DNA of 48,321 nt from Persephonella sp. (lineage in GTDB: Bacteria; Aquificota; Aquificia; Aquificales; Hydrogenothermaceae). Of this stretch, positions 29,926 through 39,026 are shown piece after piece (the stretch's first letter is position 1; each line of letters opens with the position of its first letter). A program made the translations under genes and the position numbers. Under the pieces are notes generated by a model. It was given only the letters and a program-made list of their open reading frames with translations, did not search any database and was not told the origin of the DNA. The DNA lies in the NCBI GenBank assembly GCA_027028005.1, contig JALVKE010000318.1:1-48321 (forward strand), in the 5' to 3' direction.

Positions 29926-30609
29926 ATGGATAAATTAGAATATCTGAAAAAATTAGATATATTCTCAGGGCTAAAAGAAGATGAGCTAAAGGAGATTGCA
30001 AAATACTTCCATCTAGAAGAGTATAAAAAAGGAGATTACATATTTTTTGAGGGTGATGAAGAGCCAGGTATATATATTGTTGTAGATGGTCTTGTAAAGT
30101 TAACAAAAGAAACAGCTGATGGTAAAACAGTTATTCTGAAACTTGTTACTCCAGGAGAAGTTTTTGGCTGGGTGGTTCTTGGAGATTCAAAGCCTACAAG
30201 TACATATACAGCTCAGGCTTTGGTTGATAGCAAAGTTTTACACATATCAAATAAAGACTTTTTAAACCTATTAACAGCTTATCCAGCAATAGCAGTTAGG
30301 ATTACATGTATAGCTTCAAAGATGGTTTTAGAAGCTTATGATAGATTAAAAAGCCTAGCTGTAGAAAAGGTTGAAGGGAGAATTGCAAATCTGCTTTTAG
30401 AACTTGGAAAAAAGATTGGAAAAAAAGAAGATGGAAAAATTGTTATTCGTTCTCCTATAACAAGACAGGATCTTGCTGAAATGACTGGAACAACTGTAGA
30501 AACTGCGATAAGAATTATAAGTAGATGGAAAAAGGAAGGTATCCTAAACACAGAGAGAGGAAAAATAGAAATTTTAGATCCAGAATATTTAGAAAGTCTT
30601 GTATCATGA
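29926..30609 (+). CDS. Crp/Fnr family transcriptional regulator
   Basis: cNMP-binding fold FFEGDEEPGIYIVVDGLVKL; HTH ITRQDLAEMTGTTVETAIRIISRWKKEGIL. Confidence 0.94.
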   Translation: MDKLEYLKKLDIFSGLKEDELKEIAKYFHLEEYKKGDYIFFEGDEEPGIYIVVDGLVKLTKETADGKTVILKLVTPGEVFGWVVLGDSKPTSTYTAQALVDSKVLHISNKDFLNLLTAYPAIAVRITCIASKMVLEAYDRLKSLAVEKVEGRIANLLLELGKKIGKKEDGKIVIRSPITRQDLAEMTGTTVETAIRIISRWKKEGILNTERGKIEILDPEYLESLVS

Positions 30610-30693
30610 AAATAATCAGTTTTATCATTTGAAACTTTTTTCCTCATTTTTTATAATTATAAAAATATTCTAATATTCTAAAAGGAGAAATCT

Positions 30694-32085
30694 ATGAGAA
30701 GAGTAGGGGTGATACTGTCTATTCTTATGGCTACTGTAGCATTTAGTAAAGAACTTACTCTAAAAGAAGCAATAGATACAGCCCTAAAAAATAGCTATCA
30801 GCTAAAAGCTTCTAAAAAACTTTTAAAATCCAAAGAATATGAGTATAAAGCAACAAAAGGTTTAAGATGGCCAACTCTCAAGTTTACAGAGATGTTTATG
30901 AGAACCAATGTTCCTGGCTGGGCGATGATGAATGAGCTAAATCAGCATAGATTAACAATGCTATCCTCTGCAAAATACGTTAATATGACGGCAATGAATT
31001 ATATAATGCCAGCACCTATGTTTAGTAACCCTTCATATCCTGAATGGAATAACTGGCAGACAAAGTTAGAGTTTAAACTACCTATCTTTACAGCAGGAAA
31101 GATACCAACAGGTATAAAGATGAGGAAAAAAGAGTATGACGCTGCGAAAAAAGATGTAAAAAGAACAGAACAAAAAGTTATATATGATGTTTCAAAAGCT
31201 TACTATGGAGCCCTCCTTGCTAAAGAGGCTATCAAACTTGCAAAAGAAGCCTATAAATCTGTAGAAAAACATTACAAAACTGCAAAATCTATGTATGAGA
31301 ACGGACTTGCTATATATGCAGATGTTTTAAGAGCAAAAGTTTATTTAATGGATGTTAAAAGTAAAATAACAGAAGCGGAAAATCAGTATCTTGTTGCAAA
31401 GAAAGGACTTTTACTTGCTATGGGTGTTGAAGATGTGAATCCTGCAAGTATTGAAGTTGTTGGGGAGCTAAAATTCCATGATACAGATAAAAGTGTTGAT
31501 TACTGGGAATACTATGCAATAAATAACAGACCTGACTTTCAGGCTCTTAAAGAGAGAGTAGAAAATGCTAAAAGAATGGTTAAGTTTGTTAAAGCTGATA
31601 TGTATCCTATGGTTGGAGCTTTTGGAACATACCAGATGGACGATAAAGATAATCCTTTTGGAAGTGATGGAACAGGATGGACTGTAGGAGTTGCTTTAAC
31701 ATGGAATGTATTTGATGGATTTAAAACATTAAATAAGTATAAGGCTGCTAAAGAAACCTATAAATATTACAGTCATCAAAAAAAGGGATTTGAGGAATTT
31801 ATAAAATTCTCTGTTTTTAAAGCTTATGCAAATCTCCAAACTGCAAAAGAAAAACTTAAGACTGCAGAGCAAAATGTAGAATGGGCAAAGGAAATATTAA
31901 AGGTAACAGAAACAAGATATAAAAATCAGATGGCAACAATGATTGATCTTTTAGATACTCAAACAATGTATGATAAAGTGAAGTTCGAAAAATCAAAAGC
32001 TACCTACGATGCTAATATAGCTCTTTTAGACCTACTATTCCAGGCAGGAGCTTTAAAAAAAGAAAATAATGGAGGAGAAAAATAA
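30694..32085 (+). CDS. TolC family outer membrane efflux protein
   Basis: Signal peptide, LTLKEAIDTALKNSYQLKASKK, GVALTWNVFDGFKTLNKYKAAKETY, repeated OEP helices. Confidence 0.92.
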   Translation: MRRVGVILSILMATVAFSKELTLKEAIDTALKNSYQLKASKKLLKSKEYEYKATKGLRWPTLKFTEMFMRTNVPGWAMMNELNQHRLTMLSSAKYVNMTAMNYIMPAPMFSNPSYPEWNNWQTKLEFKLPIFTAGKIPTGIKMRKKEYDAAKKDVKRTEQKVIYDVSKAYYGALLAKEAIKLAKEAYKSVEKHYKTAKSMYENGLAIYADVLRAKVYLMDVKSKITEAENQYLVAKKGLLLAMGVEDVNPASIEVVGELKFHDTDKSVDYWEYYAINNRPDFQALKERVENAKRMVKFVKADMYPMVGAFGTYQMDDKDNPFGSDGTGWTVGVALTWNVFDGFKTLNKYKAAKETYKYYSHQKKGFEEFIKFSVFKAYANLQTAKEKLKTAEQNVEWAKEILKVTETRYKNQMATMIDLLDTQTMYDKVKFEKSKATYDANIALLDLLFQAGALKKENNGGEK

Positions 32086-33251
32086 TGAAAGGAGTTATTA
32101 AGTTCACTCTATTTTTCATTATTCCCATGGCACTATTAATAATGTGGATTGGAGGTTTCTTCTCCCATAGAATTCCTCCAGGTTACGCACAGATAGAAGG
32201 AAAAGTAATAACAGGAATTAAAACTATGAGAGTTTCCGCTGAGAAAACTAAAGCACTGTACACAGTAGATGGAACTGTAATGGCAAACAATAATGCTAAA
32301 GTTGCTACAAAGATAATGGGAAGAATTTTAGATATAAAAGTAAAAGAAGGGGATAGAGTTAAAAAAGATCAGATCTTAGCATTAATAGATACAAGTGATA
32401 TTGAGCAAAACATAAAAGAAGCAAAGGCTGCATTAGAAGAGCTTGCTAGAGGAAGAGAAGAAGCTCTAGCAGGTTTAAAAGCAGCCAAGGCAGGATATGA
32501 GTTTGCAAAAAGAACATATGAAAGATTTAAAAATTTATACAAGGAGAATGCTGTATCTAAGCAACAGCTTGAAGAGATAGAAACAAAAATGATTGGAGCT
32601 AAAGCTCAGTACGAAGCAATTCAGGCTAAACTCAAACAGTTAAATGCTAAAGAGAAACAAGTAAGAGCTAAACTTAAGTTTGCAGAGATAATGAAAAGTT
32701 ACGGTGTTATAAAGGCTCCTTTTGATGGTGTTGTTATCAAGAAGATGAATGATATTGGAGATATGGCTGCTCCTGGAATGCCTATATTTGTAATTGGAGA
32801 TAACGATTTTAGATTTTTTGCTCAGATTGATGAAAATTTTGTAGATAGAGTACATGTAGGAGATACATTTGATATACATATAGAAACTATTAGAAAAACA
32901 GTGAAAGGTACAGTTATAGAAAAAAATAGTAACATAGACCCTATGAGTAGAAGTTTTTCTGTAAAGATGAAAATCCCTTATGTTGAAGGATTAGCTTCAG
33001 GAATGTATGGAAAGTTCTACATACCAACAGAAGCTGAAGAGGAGATTTTTATCCCTTTATCAGCAGTTGTTAAATGGGGACAGCTAAATGCAGTTTATAA
33101 AGTGGATAGTAAAGGTGTCTTACATCTTACATTTGTGAAACTTGGTAAAAAAATAGGAGATAAAGTTCAGGTTTTATCTGGGGTAGAGCCTGGTGATGAA
33201 ATTGTTGTAGCTGGAACAGAAAGAGCCTGTGATGGTTGTAAAATCAGATAA
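32085..33251 (+). CDS. RND efflux periplasmic adaptor (membrane fusion) protein
   Basis: VDGTVMANNNAKVATKIMGRILDIKVKEGDRVKKDQILALIDTSDIE, GVIKAPFDGVVIKKMNDIGDMAAPGMPIFVIGD; start overlaps TolC gene end. Confidence 0.94.
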   Translation: MKGVIKFTLFFIIPMALLIMWIGGFFSHRIPPGYAQIEGKVITGIKTMRVSAEKTKALYTVDGTVMANNNAKVATKIMGRILDIKVKEGDRVKKDQILALIDTSDIEQNIKEAKAALEELARGREEALAGLKAAKAGYEFAKRTYERFKNLYKENAVSKQQLEEIETKMIGAKAQYEAIQAKLKQLNAKEKQVRAKLKFAEIMKSYGVIKAPFDGVVIKKMNDIGDMAAPGMPIFVIGDNDFRFFAQIDENFVDRVHVGDTFDIHIETIRKTVKGTVIEKNSNIDPMSRSFSVKMKIPYVEGLASGMYGKFYIPTEAEEEIFIPLSAVVKWGQLNAVYKVDSKGVLHLTFVKLGKKIGDKVQVLSGVEPGDEIVVAGTERACDGCKIR

Positions 33252-33266
33252 CTCTGGAGGTATAAA

Positions 33267-36200
33267 ATGGATTATAAAAATAGAGAACTTGGTTTAGCAG
33301 GTAAAATAGCAAAGGCTTTTGTAAATTCACCTCTTACCCCTTTACTTGTTCTTGCTTCACTACTTTTAGGTCTGTTTGCTGTATTAACAACACCTAGAGA
33401 TGAAGAACCTCAGATTGTTGTTCCTATGATAGATATTATGGTTCCTGCCCCTGGAAAAGAGGCAAATGAGATAGACAAGATCATTGCTAAACCTTTAGAG
33501 AAAATAATGTGGGAAATTCCAGGGGTTGAGTATGTTTACTCTTACTCTGGAGATGGATTTGCTATCACAACAGTAAGATTTTACGTAGGATCTGATCCTG
33601 AAGATGCTCTTGTTAGACTGTACAGTAAACTTATGTCAAATATGTACAGAATGCCTAAAGGCACAATGCAACCTATTGTAAAACCAAAATCTATTGATGA
33701 TGTTCCTATTATAGCTTTAACCTTCTATAGTGATAAACATACGTCTTATGAGATAAGAAGAGTTGTTGAACAGGTAGAAGATGAATTAAAACAGCTTACA
33801 AATATTTCTGAAACTACAATTATAGGTTCTAAACCTAAAACTATATATGTTGAATTTGATCCTGCTAAACTAAATGCATACCATGTTATGCTTCCACAAA
33901 TTGTTCAATCTCTACAAAAGGCTAATGTTTCTCTTCCTGCAGGAGAATTTGATAAAGATAACTATAGGTTTAAGGTTAGAACAGATGCTTTCTTAAGAGA
34001 TATAGAGGATGTAAAAAATGTTGTTGTAGCTGTTTACAACAACAAGCCTATCTATCTAAAAGATGTTGCAAAGATATTTGAAGGGGAGGAAGAACCTACA
34101 AACTATGTTCAGTTTGGATACGGAGTGCAAGGAAAAGGAGATAAAACAAAAACATATAATGCAGTAACCTTAGCTATAGCTAAAAAAACAGGAAGTAATG
34201 CTGTTTTCGTTGCTGAGGATATACTAGAAAAATTGGAGCTTTTGAAAGGAAAAGTTATACCAGATGATATTTATGTAAAAGTTACAAGAAACTACGGTGA
34301 AACAGCTACAGAAAAGGCAAATGAACTAATTGAGCACCTTCTTATAGCAACATTCTCTATTGTTCTTCTTATTGCTGTTACCCTTGGATGGAGAGAGTCA
34401 CTTATTGTTGCGGTAACAATACCTGTTACTCTTGCAATAGCCCTTTTCCTCAGTGAGATGTATGGTTACTCTCTAAACAGGGTTACTCTCTTTGCTCTAA
34501 TATTCTCCATTGGTATCCTTGTTGATAACTCTATTGTTGTTCTTGAGAACATTCATAGATGGTTCGAGATGAGGAAACTTCCACCGGATCAAGCTGCAGT
34601 TGTAGCAACAGATGAGGTTGGAAACCCTACAATCCTTGCTACTTTTGCAGTTATTGTTGCTCTTCTTCCAATGGCATTTGTTACTGGAATGATGGGTCCG
34701 TATATGAGACCAATTCCTATTAACTCTTCTGTTGCAATGTTCTTCTCAATGATTTTAGCATTTATCCTCACTCCATATTTAGCTATAAGATGGGTTAAAC
34801 AGGAACCAGGATTAACGCCAGAACATCTTGAACATGAGATAGAAGAAAGAGCAGGATTTATGACAAAGTTATATGAAAAGATATATCTTCCTCTTTTCCT
34901 AAATAGATGGAAAAGATGGGTATTTTTGTTCTTTATGGGATTACTATTAGTGGCTTCTGTATGGCTTATAGTAAACAGGTCAGTTTTAGTAAAAATGCTT
35001 CCTTACGACAATAAAAGTGAACTTTTTATAGTTCTAGATATGCCTGAAGGAACACCTCTAGAAAGAACATATCAGGTTACTAAAAAACTTGCTGAGTATA
35101 TAAAAGGTGTAAATGAGGTTGATAACTATGTTATGTATGTAGGTGTACCTGCTCCATTTGATTTTAACGGCCTCGCAAGACACTACTACTTAAGAAAAGC
35201 TCCTTACTACGCAATGATTAAAGTAAATCTCATTGGAAAGCACGAGAGAAAAGCACAGTCTCATGAAATAGCAGAAAGAATAAGAGGAGATATCTACAAA
35301 ATAGCAATATCTGAAGGTGCAAAATATGTAGCTGTTGTTGAACCACCTCCAGGACCTCCTGTTTTATCTCCTATTGTTGCTGAAGTTTATGGGCCTGATT
35401 ACGATGGTCAGTTAGCTGTAGCAAAAGAGATAGAAAAACTATTTAAAAATACGCCAGGTATTATAGATGTTGGTATTTATGCTAATATTCCTCAAAGAGA
35501 GTACATACTTAAAATTGACAGAGAAAAAGTTAGAAGATACGGATTTGATGAGGATATGATTGTTAAAACAATGAGGATAGCTCTTGCTGGATATGAAGTA
35601 GGATATATCCATTCTTCAAGAGCTCTATATCCTGTTGGTATAGTTCTTAGATTAGATCAAAAAGATAGAACATCTATTGAGGACATCCTAGCAATGAAAA
35701 TACCTACACCCAAAGGTGCAATTCCTATTGGAACATTTGTAAAAGTAGAAAATGGTTCAACTGAACATGATATATACAGAAAGAACCTACAAAAAGTTGT
35801 TTATGTTATAGCAAATGTAAATGATACTTTAGGTTCCCCTGTTTATCCGATTATAGATCTCTCAGATAGAATAGCAAATCTACCAACTCCAGATGGAAAA
35901 GGAATAAAAATACTTTATACGCATCAGCCAGAGATTGAAGATAGATACTATGTAAAATGGGATGGGGAATGGCAGGTTACTTATGAAACATTTAGAGATA
36001 TGGGTATAGCTTTTGCAGTAGCAATTGTTGTTCTCTATATACTTCTTGTTGGTTGGTTTGGATCATTTAGAATGCCTGCTGTTATAATGTCTCCAATACC
36101 ATTCACCCTTGTTGGTATTATCCCTGGTCACTGGCTTTTAGGAGCATTCTTTACAGCAACTTCCATGATAGGATTTATTGCTTTAGCTGGTATTATTCTA

Positions 36201-36521
36201 AGGAACTCTATACTTCTTGTTCAGTTTGCAGAAGATAAATTAAAAGAAGGTTACTCTGTAGAAGAGGCTCTTTTAGAAGCAGGAATTGTAAGAACAAGGC
36301 CTATTCTTCTCACTGCAGCTGCTATTATCGTTGGTGCCTTTGTCATCATCTTCGATCCAATATTTAATGGTCTTGCAATATCTTTAATATTTGGAACTGG
36401 TGCTTCAACATTAATTACGCTAGTAGTAGTTCCAGTGCTTTACTACATGATTGAAAGAAAGAGAGCACTTACTCTTAGAGCTATGCCAGCTGTACCAATA
36501 GATGAAAAACCTAAAGAATAG
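33267..36521 (+). CDS. RND family efflux transporter permease (AcrB superfamily)
   Basis: 1084 aa, TM layout of RND pumps, IFSIGILVDNSIVVLENIHRW, ALAGIILRNSILLVQFAED, ARTRPILLTA-like VRTRPILLTAAAIIVGA. Confidence 0.96.
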   Translation: MDYKNRELGLAGKIAKAFVNSPLTPLLVLASLLLGLFAVLTTPRDEEPQIVVPMIDIMVPAPGKEANEIDKIIAKPLEKIMWEIPGVEYVYSYSGDGFAITTVRFYVGSDPEDALVRLYSKLMSNMYRMPKGTMQPIVKPKSIDDVPIIALTFYSDKHTSYEIRRVVEQVEDELKQLTNISETTIIGSKPKTIYVEFDPAKLNAYHVMLPQIVQSLQKANVSLPAGEFDKDNYRFKVRTDAFLRDIEDVKNVVVAVYNNKPIYLKDVAKIFEGEEEPTNYVQFGYGVQGKGDKTKTYNAVTLAIAKKTGSNAVFVAEDILEKLELLKGKVIPDDIYVKVTRNYGETATEKANELIEHLLIATFSIVLLIAVTLGWRESLIVAVTIPVTLAIALFLSEMYGYSLNRVTLFALIFSIGILVDNSIVVLENIHRWFEMRKLPPDQAAVVATDEVGNPTILATFAVIVALLPMAFVTGMMGPYMRPIPINSSVAMFFSMILAFILTPYLAIRWVKQEPGLTPEHLEHEIEERAGFMTKLYEKIYLPLFLNRWKRWVFLFFMGLLLVASVWLIVNRSVLVKMLPYDNKSELFIVLDMPEGTPLERTYQVTKKLAEYIKGVNEVDNYVMYVGVPAPFDFNGLARHYYLRKAPYYAMIKVNLIGKHERKAQSHEIAERIRGDIYKIAISEGAKYVAVVEPPPGPPVLSPIVAEVYGPDYDGQLAVAKEIEKLFKNTPGIIDVGIYANIPQREYILKIDREKVRRYGFDEDMIVKTMRIALAGYEVGYIHSSRALYPVGIVLRLDQKDRTSIEDILAMKIPTPKGAIPIGTFVKVENGSTEHDIYRKNLQKVVYVIANVNDTLGSPVYPIIDLSDRIANLPTPDGKGIKILYTHQPEIEDRYYVKWDGEWQVTYETFRDMGIAFAVAIVVLYILLVGWFGSFRMPAVIMSPIPFTLVGIIPGHWLLGAFFTATSMIGFIALAGIILRNSILLVQFAEDKLKEGYSVEEALLEAGIVRTRPILLTAAAIIVGAFVIIFDPIFNGLAISLIFGTGASTLITLVVVPVLYYMIERKRALTLRAMPAVPIDEKPKE

Positions 36522-36547
36522 GATAAAATATAACGTATTAAAAATTT

Positions 36548-36573
36548 AAAGCCCCCTTAAAGGGGGCTTTTTA
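36548..36573 (+). terminator. strong intrinsic terminator between RND pump and malic enzyme genes
   Basis: AAAGCCCCCTTAAAGGGGGCTTTTT. Confidence 0.8.
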
Positions 36574-36583
36574 GGATTTAAAG

Positions 36584-37831
36584 ATGGAAAAAGAGAATAT
36601 TACAAAAGAAGAAGCCCTTGAGTATCACAGAAGATGTAAACCTGGAAAAATAGAAGTTTTACCTTCTAAACCTTCCAAAACAAAAAGAGATCTATCTTTA
36701 GCTTACACACCAGGAGTCTCATATCCATGTATAGAGATACAGAAGGATCCCTTAAAAGCTTATGATTACACCACAAAATCAAATCTAGTTGCAGTAATAA
36801 CAAATGGAACAGCTGTTTTAGGTTTAGGAGATATAGGAGCTTTAGCTGGTAAGCCTGTTATGGAAGGAAAAGGTGTTCTGTTTAAAATCTTTGCAGATGT
36901 AGATGTTTTTGATATAGAAGTTTCCCAAAAAGATCCAGAAAAGTTCTGTGAAGTTGTTGAATCAATAGCTATCACATTTGGTGGAATAAATCTTGAAGAT
37001 GTAAAAGCTCCTGAATGTTTTTATATAGAAGATAGACTAAAAAAACGTTTAGATATACCTGTTATGCATGACGATCAGCATGGAACAGCAATTGTATCAG
37101 CAGCAGCTTTACTTAATGCCCTTGAGATTACAGGAAAAAATATAGAAGATGTTAAAGTTGTTATTAACGGTGCAGGTGCAGCTGCTATTGCATGTGGAAG
37201 ACTATACAGAAAACTTGGAGTAAAAAATATCATAATGTTAGACAGTAGAGGAGTCATTTCCTCTGATAGAATGGATTTAAACCAGTATAAAAAAGAGTTT
37301 ATCACTGATGAAAATATACATTCTTTAGAAGAAGCTTTAAAAGGAGCAGATGTTTTCCTTGGTCTGTCAAAAGGTAATATTCTTTCAAAAGAGATGCTTC
37401 TATCTATGAATAAAAATCCTGTTATATTTGCTTTGGCAAATCCTATTCCTGAAATACTTCCAGAGGTTGCATTAGAAATTAGAAAAGACGTTATCATTGC
37501 AACAGGAAGAAGCGATTATCCAAATCAGATAAACAATGTTATAGCGTTTCCATACATCTTTAGAGGTGCTCTTGATACAAGGGCAAGAGATATAAATGAG
37601 AAGATGGTTATAGAAGCTGTTAAGGCTATAGCAAATTTAGGAAAGAGAAAAGGACTTTTGATCCCATCTCCTTTTGATAGTGATCTATTTGAGGAAGTTT
37701 CTTTTGCCGTTGCAAAGGCTGCTATTGAAAGTGGTTCAGCGAAAGACAAGAATTTTTCTCTAAGTGAATATAGAGAAAAACTTAAAGAGAGAAGGGAAAA
37801 ATTAGAAGAAATTCAGTTCGTGTGTCAGTAG
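36584..37831 (+). CDS. NAD(P)-dependent malic enzyme
   Basis: LSLAYTPGVSYPCIEI, VLGLGDIGALAGKPVMEGKGVLFKIFADVDVFDIEV, MHDDQHGTAIVSAAALLNAL, VINGAGAAAIACGRL. Confidence 0.96.
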   Translation: MEKENITKEEALEYHRRCKPGKIEVLPSKPSKTKRDLSLAYTPGVSYPCIEIQKDPLKAYDYTTKSNLVAVITNGTAVLGLGDIGALAGKPVMEGKGVLFKIFADVDVFDIEVSQKDPEKFCEVVESIAITFGGINLEDVKAPECFYIEDRLKKRLDIPVMHDDQHGTAIVSAAALLNALEITGKNIEDVKVVINGAGAAAIACGRLYRKLGVKNIIMLDSRGVISSDRMDLNQYKKEFITDENIHSLEEALKGADVFLGLSKGNILSKEMLLSMNKNPVIFALANPIPEILPEVALEIRKDVIIATGRSDYPNQINNVIAFPYIFRGALDTRARDINEKMVIEAVKAIANLGKRKGLLIPSPFDSDLFEEVSFAVAKAAIESGSAKDKNFSLSEYREKLKERREKLEEIQFVCQ

Positions 37832-37832
37832 T

Positions 37833-38690
37833 ATGCTTGATATACAATTTTTAAATGAAAGAGCAAAAAAGCTTAGGTCAGCTTTAAAAAAAGTAAAACA
37901 GATTATAGATCTAGGAAAGGAAACATTTGTTTCTACACCTATGTATCCTGATAGAGTTCAGTACTATATGGTTATGGCTTATGATGAGCTTGAGAAGATA
38001 GCCTGTCATATATACTCAGAAGCTACAGGAGAGAAGATATCTGAAAACTGTCTTGAAAAATTAGCTCAAACAGACATCTTCTCAGGAAAGATAAACAGAG
38101 CTATTCAGGATCTTATTAAGTTTAAAAAAGACCTATTTGAAAGTAACTTTAAATACTCTCCAGAACAGATGTATTTCACTGTTAAAAATATTTTAGATAG
38201 CCTGTATGAGCCTTTTATTAAAGAGCTAAGCAAAGTAGTAAAAGAACTTAAAGAGAAACAACCTAAACTTACTATTCCTGTAAATCTAAAGAAAGTAAAT
38301 CAACAGGCAAAAGCAATAAAATCAGAGCTTAAAAAGATAGAAACCCTTTTAACGTATCCTAAGGAGGAGTTTGTAAAAAGTGAGTATGCAATAGATAGAG
38401 GAAGATACTTTGCAGTAGTAACGGTAGATAGTGCTCTTTGGATATGCAGGCATATAGCAAGACAGCTAAAGCTAAAACCATCAAAAAACTGTTTTGAAAA
38501 TCTATACAAAGCAGGGATTTTAAAGAAAGAAACAGCAGAAAAACTTGAGAAGATAGCATCGTACAGAGATATTTTTGCAAACCCTGAAAAAGAAATAGAC
38601 CCAGAAGAGCTTTATAGAATATTAAAAGAAGATTTTCCTGTTTTCCTTGAATTTATAAAAGAAATATCAAAAGCTATATTTGGAAAGTGA
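37833..38690 (+). CDS. tandem HepT/DUF86-like (HEPN) repeat protein, motif-degenerate
   Basis: Two similar halves (LKKVKQIIDLGKETFVSTPMYPDRVQYYMVMAYDELEKIACHI / LKKIETLLTYPKEEFVKSEYAIDRGRYFAVVTVDSALWICRHI) followed by HepT-like CFENLYKAGILKKETAEKLEKIASYRDIFANPEKEIDPEELYRIL. Confidence 0.72.
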   Translation: MLDIQFLNERAKKLRSALKKVKQIIDLGKETFVSTPMYPDRVQYYMVMAYDELEKIACHIYSEATGEKISENCLEKLAQTDIFSGKINRAIQDLIKFKKDLFESNFKYSPEQMYFTVKNILDSLYEPFIKELSKVVKELKEKQPKLTIPVNLKKVNQQAKAIKSELKKIETLLTYPKEEFVKSEYAIDRGRYFAVVTVDSALWICRHIARQLKLKPSKNCFENLYKAGILKKETAEKLEKIASYRDIFANPEKEIDPEELYRILKEDFPVFLEFIKEISKAIFGK

Positions 38691-38738
38691 TGTTTTCTTA
38701 AGGTTACCTGTATTCATAATACTAATCTGCCTTTTTTA

Positions 38739-38854
38739 GGTATCAATCCAAACTTGGAGACCTACCGCTGGACTAGTGGGACGTTTGCTTTGCAAACTGG
38801 TGACACGAAGTGAAGCAAGTAACGCCTGTGGAGTGAGGGATATTCCACGATGAT
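38739..38854. other. GC-rich, hairpin-rich intergenic block (candidate structured ncRNA or IS200/IS605 right-end relic)
   Basis: Stems CCGCT(38765-38769)/AGTGG(38775-38779), GTTTGC(38783-38788)-TTT-GCAAAC(38792-38797), GTGGA(38828-38832)/TCCAC(38844-38848); base composition clearly richer in G+C than flanks. Confidence 0.5.
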
Positions 38855-39010
38855 TTTAAAAAGTTTTTGAAGAAACATCTTACCGTTTATTCTAGTTTTA
38901 AAACTCTTTAAGTTAGGCAAGCCAAATATAGACAACAGATGAACTTTTTATCAATTTCTTCTAATATTTGTATTAACTGCAATTATAGGTCAGTTTGTAT
39001 AGAAAAGAAA

Positions 39011-39026
39011 GAGCCCTTAAGGGCTC
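39011..39026 (-). terminator. intrinsic terminator of katG
   Basis: GAGCCCTTAAGGGCTC adjoining the katG stop, followed on - strand by TTTCTTTTCT. Confidence 0.75.

Noticed and set aside
37833-38690. Classical HepT-MNT toxin-antitoxin module
   Set aside because: No MNT nucleotidyltransferase next to it, and the catalytic R/H positions appear lost
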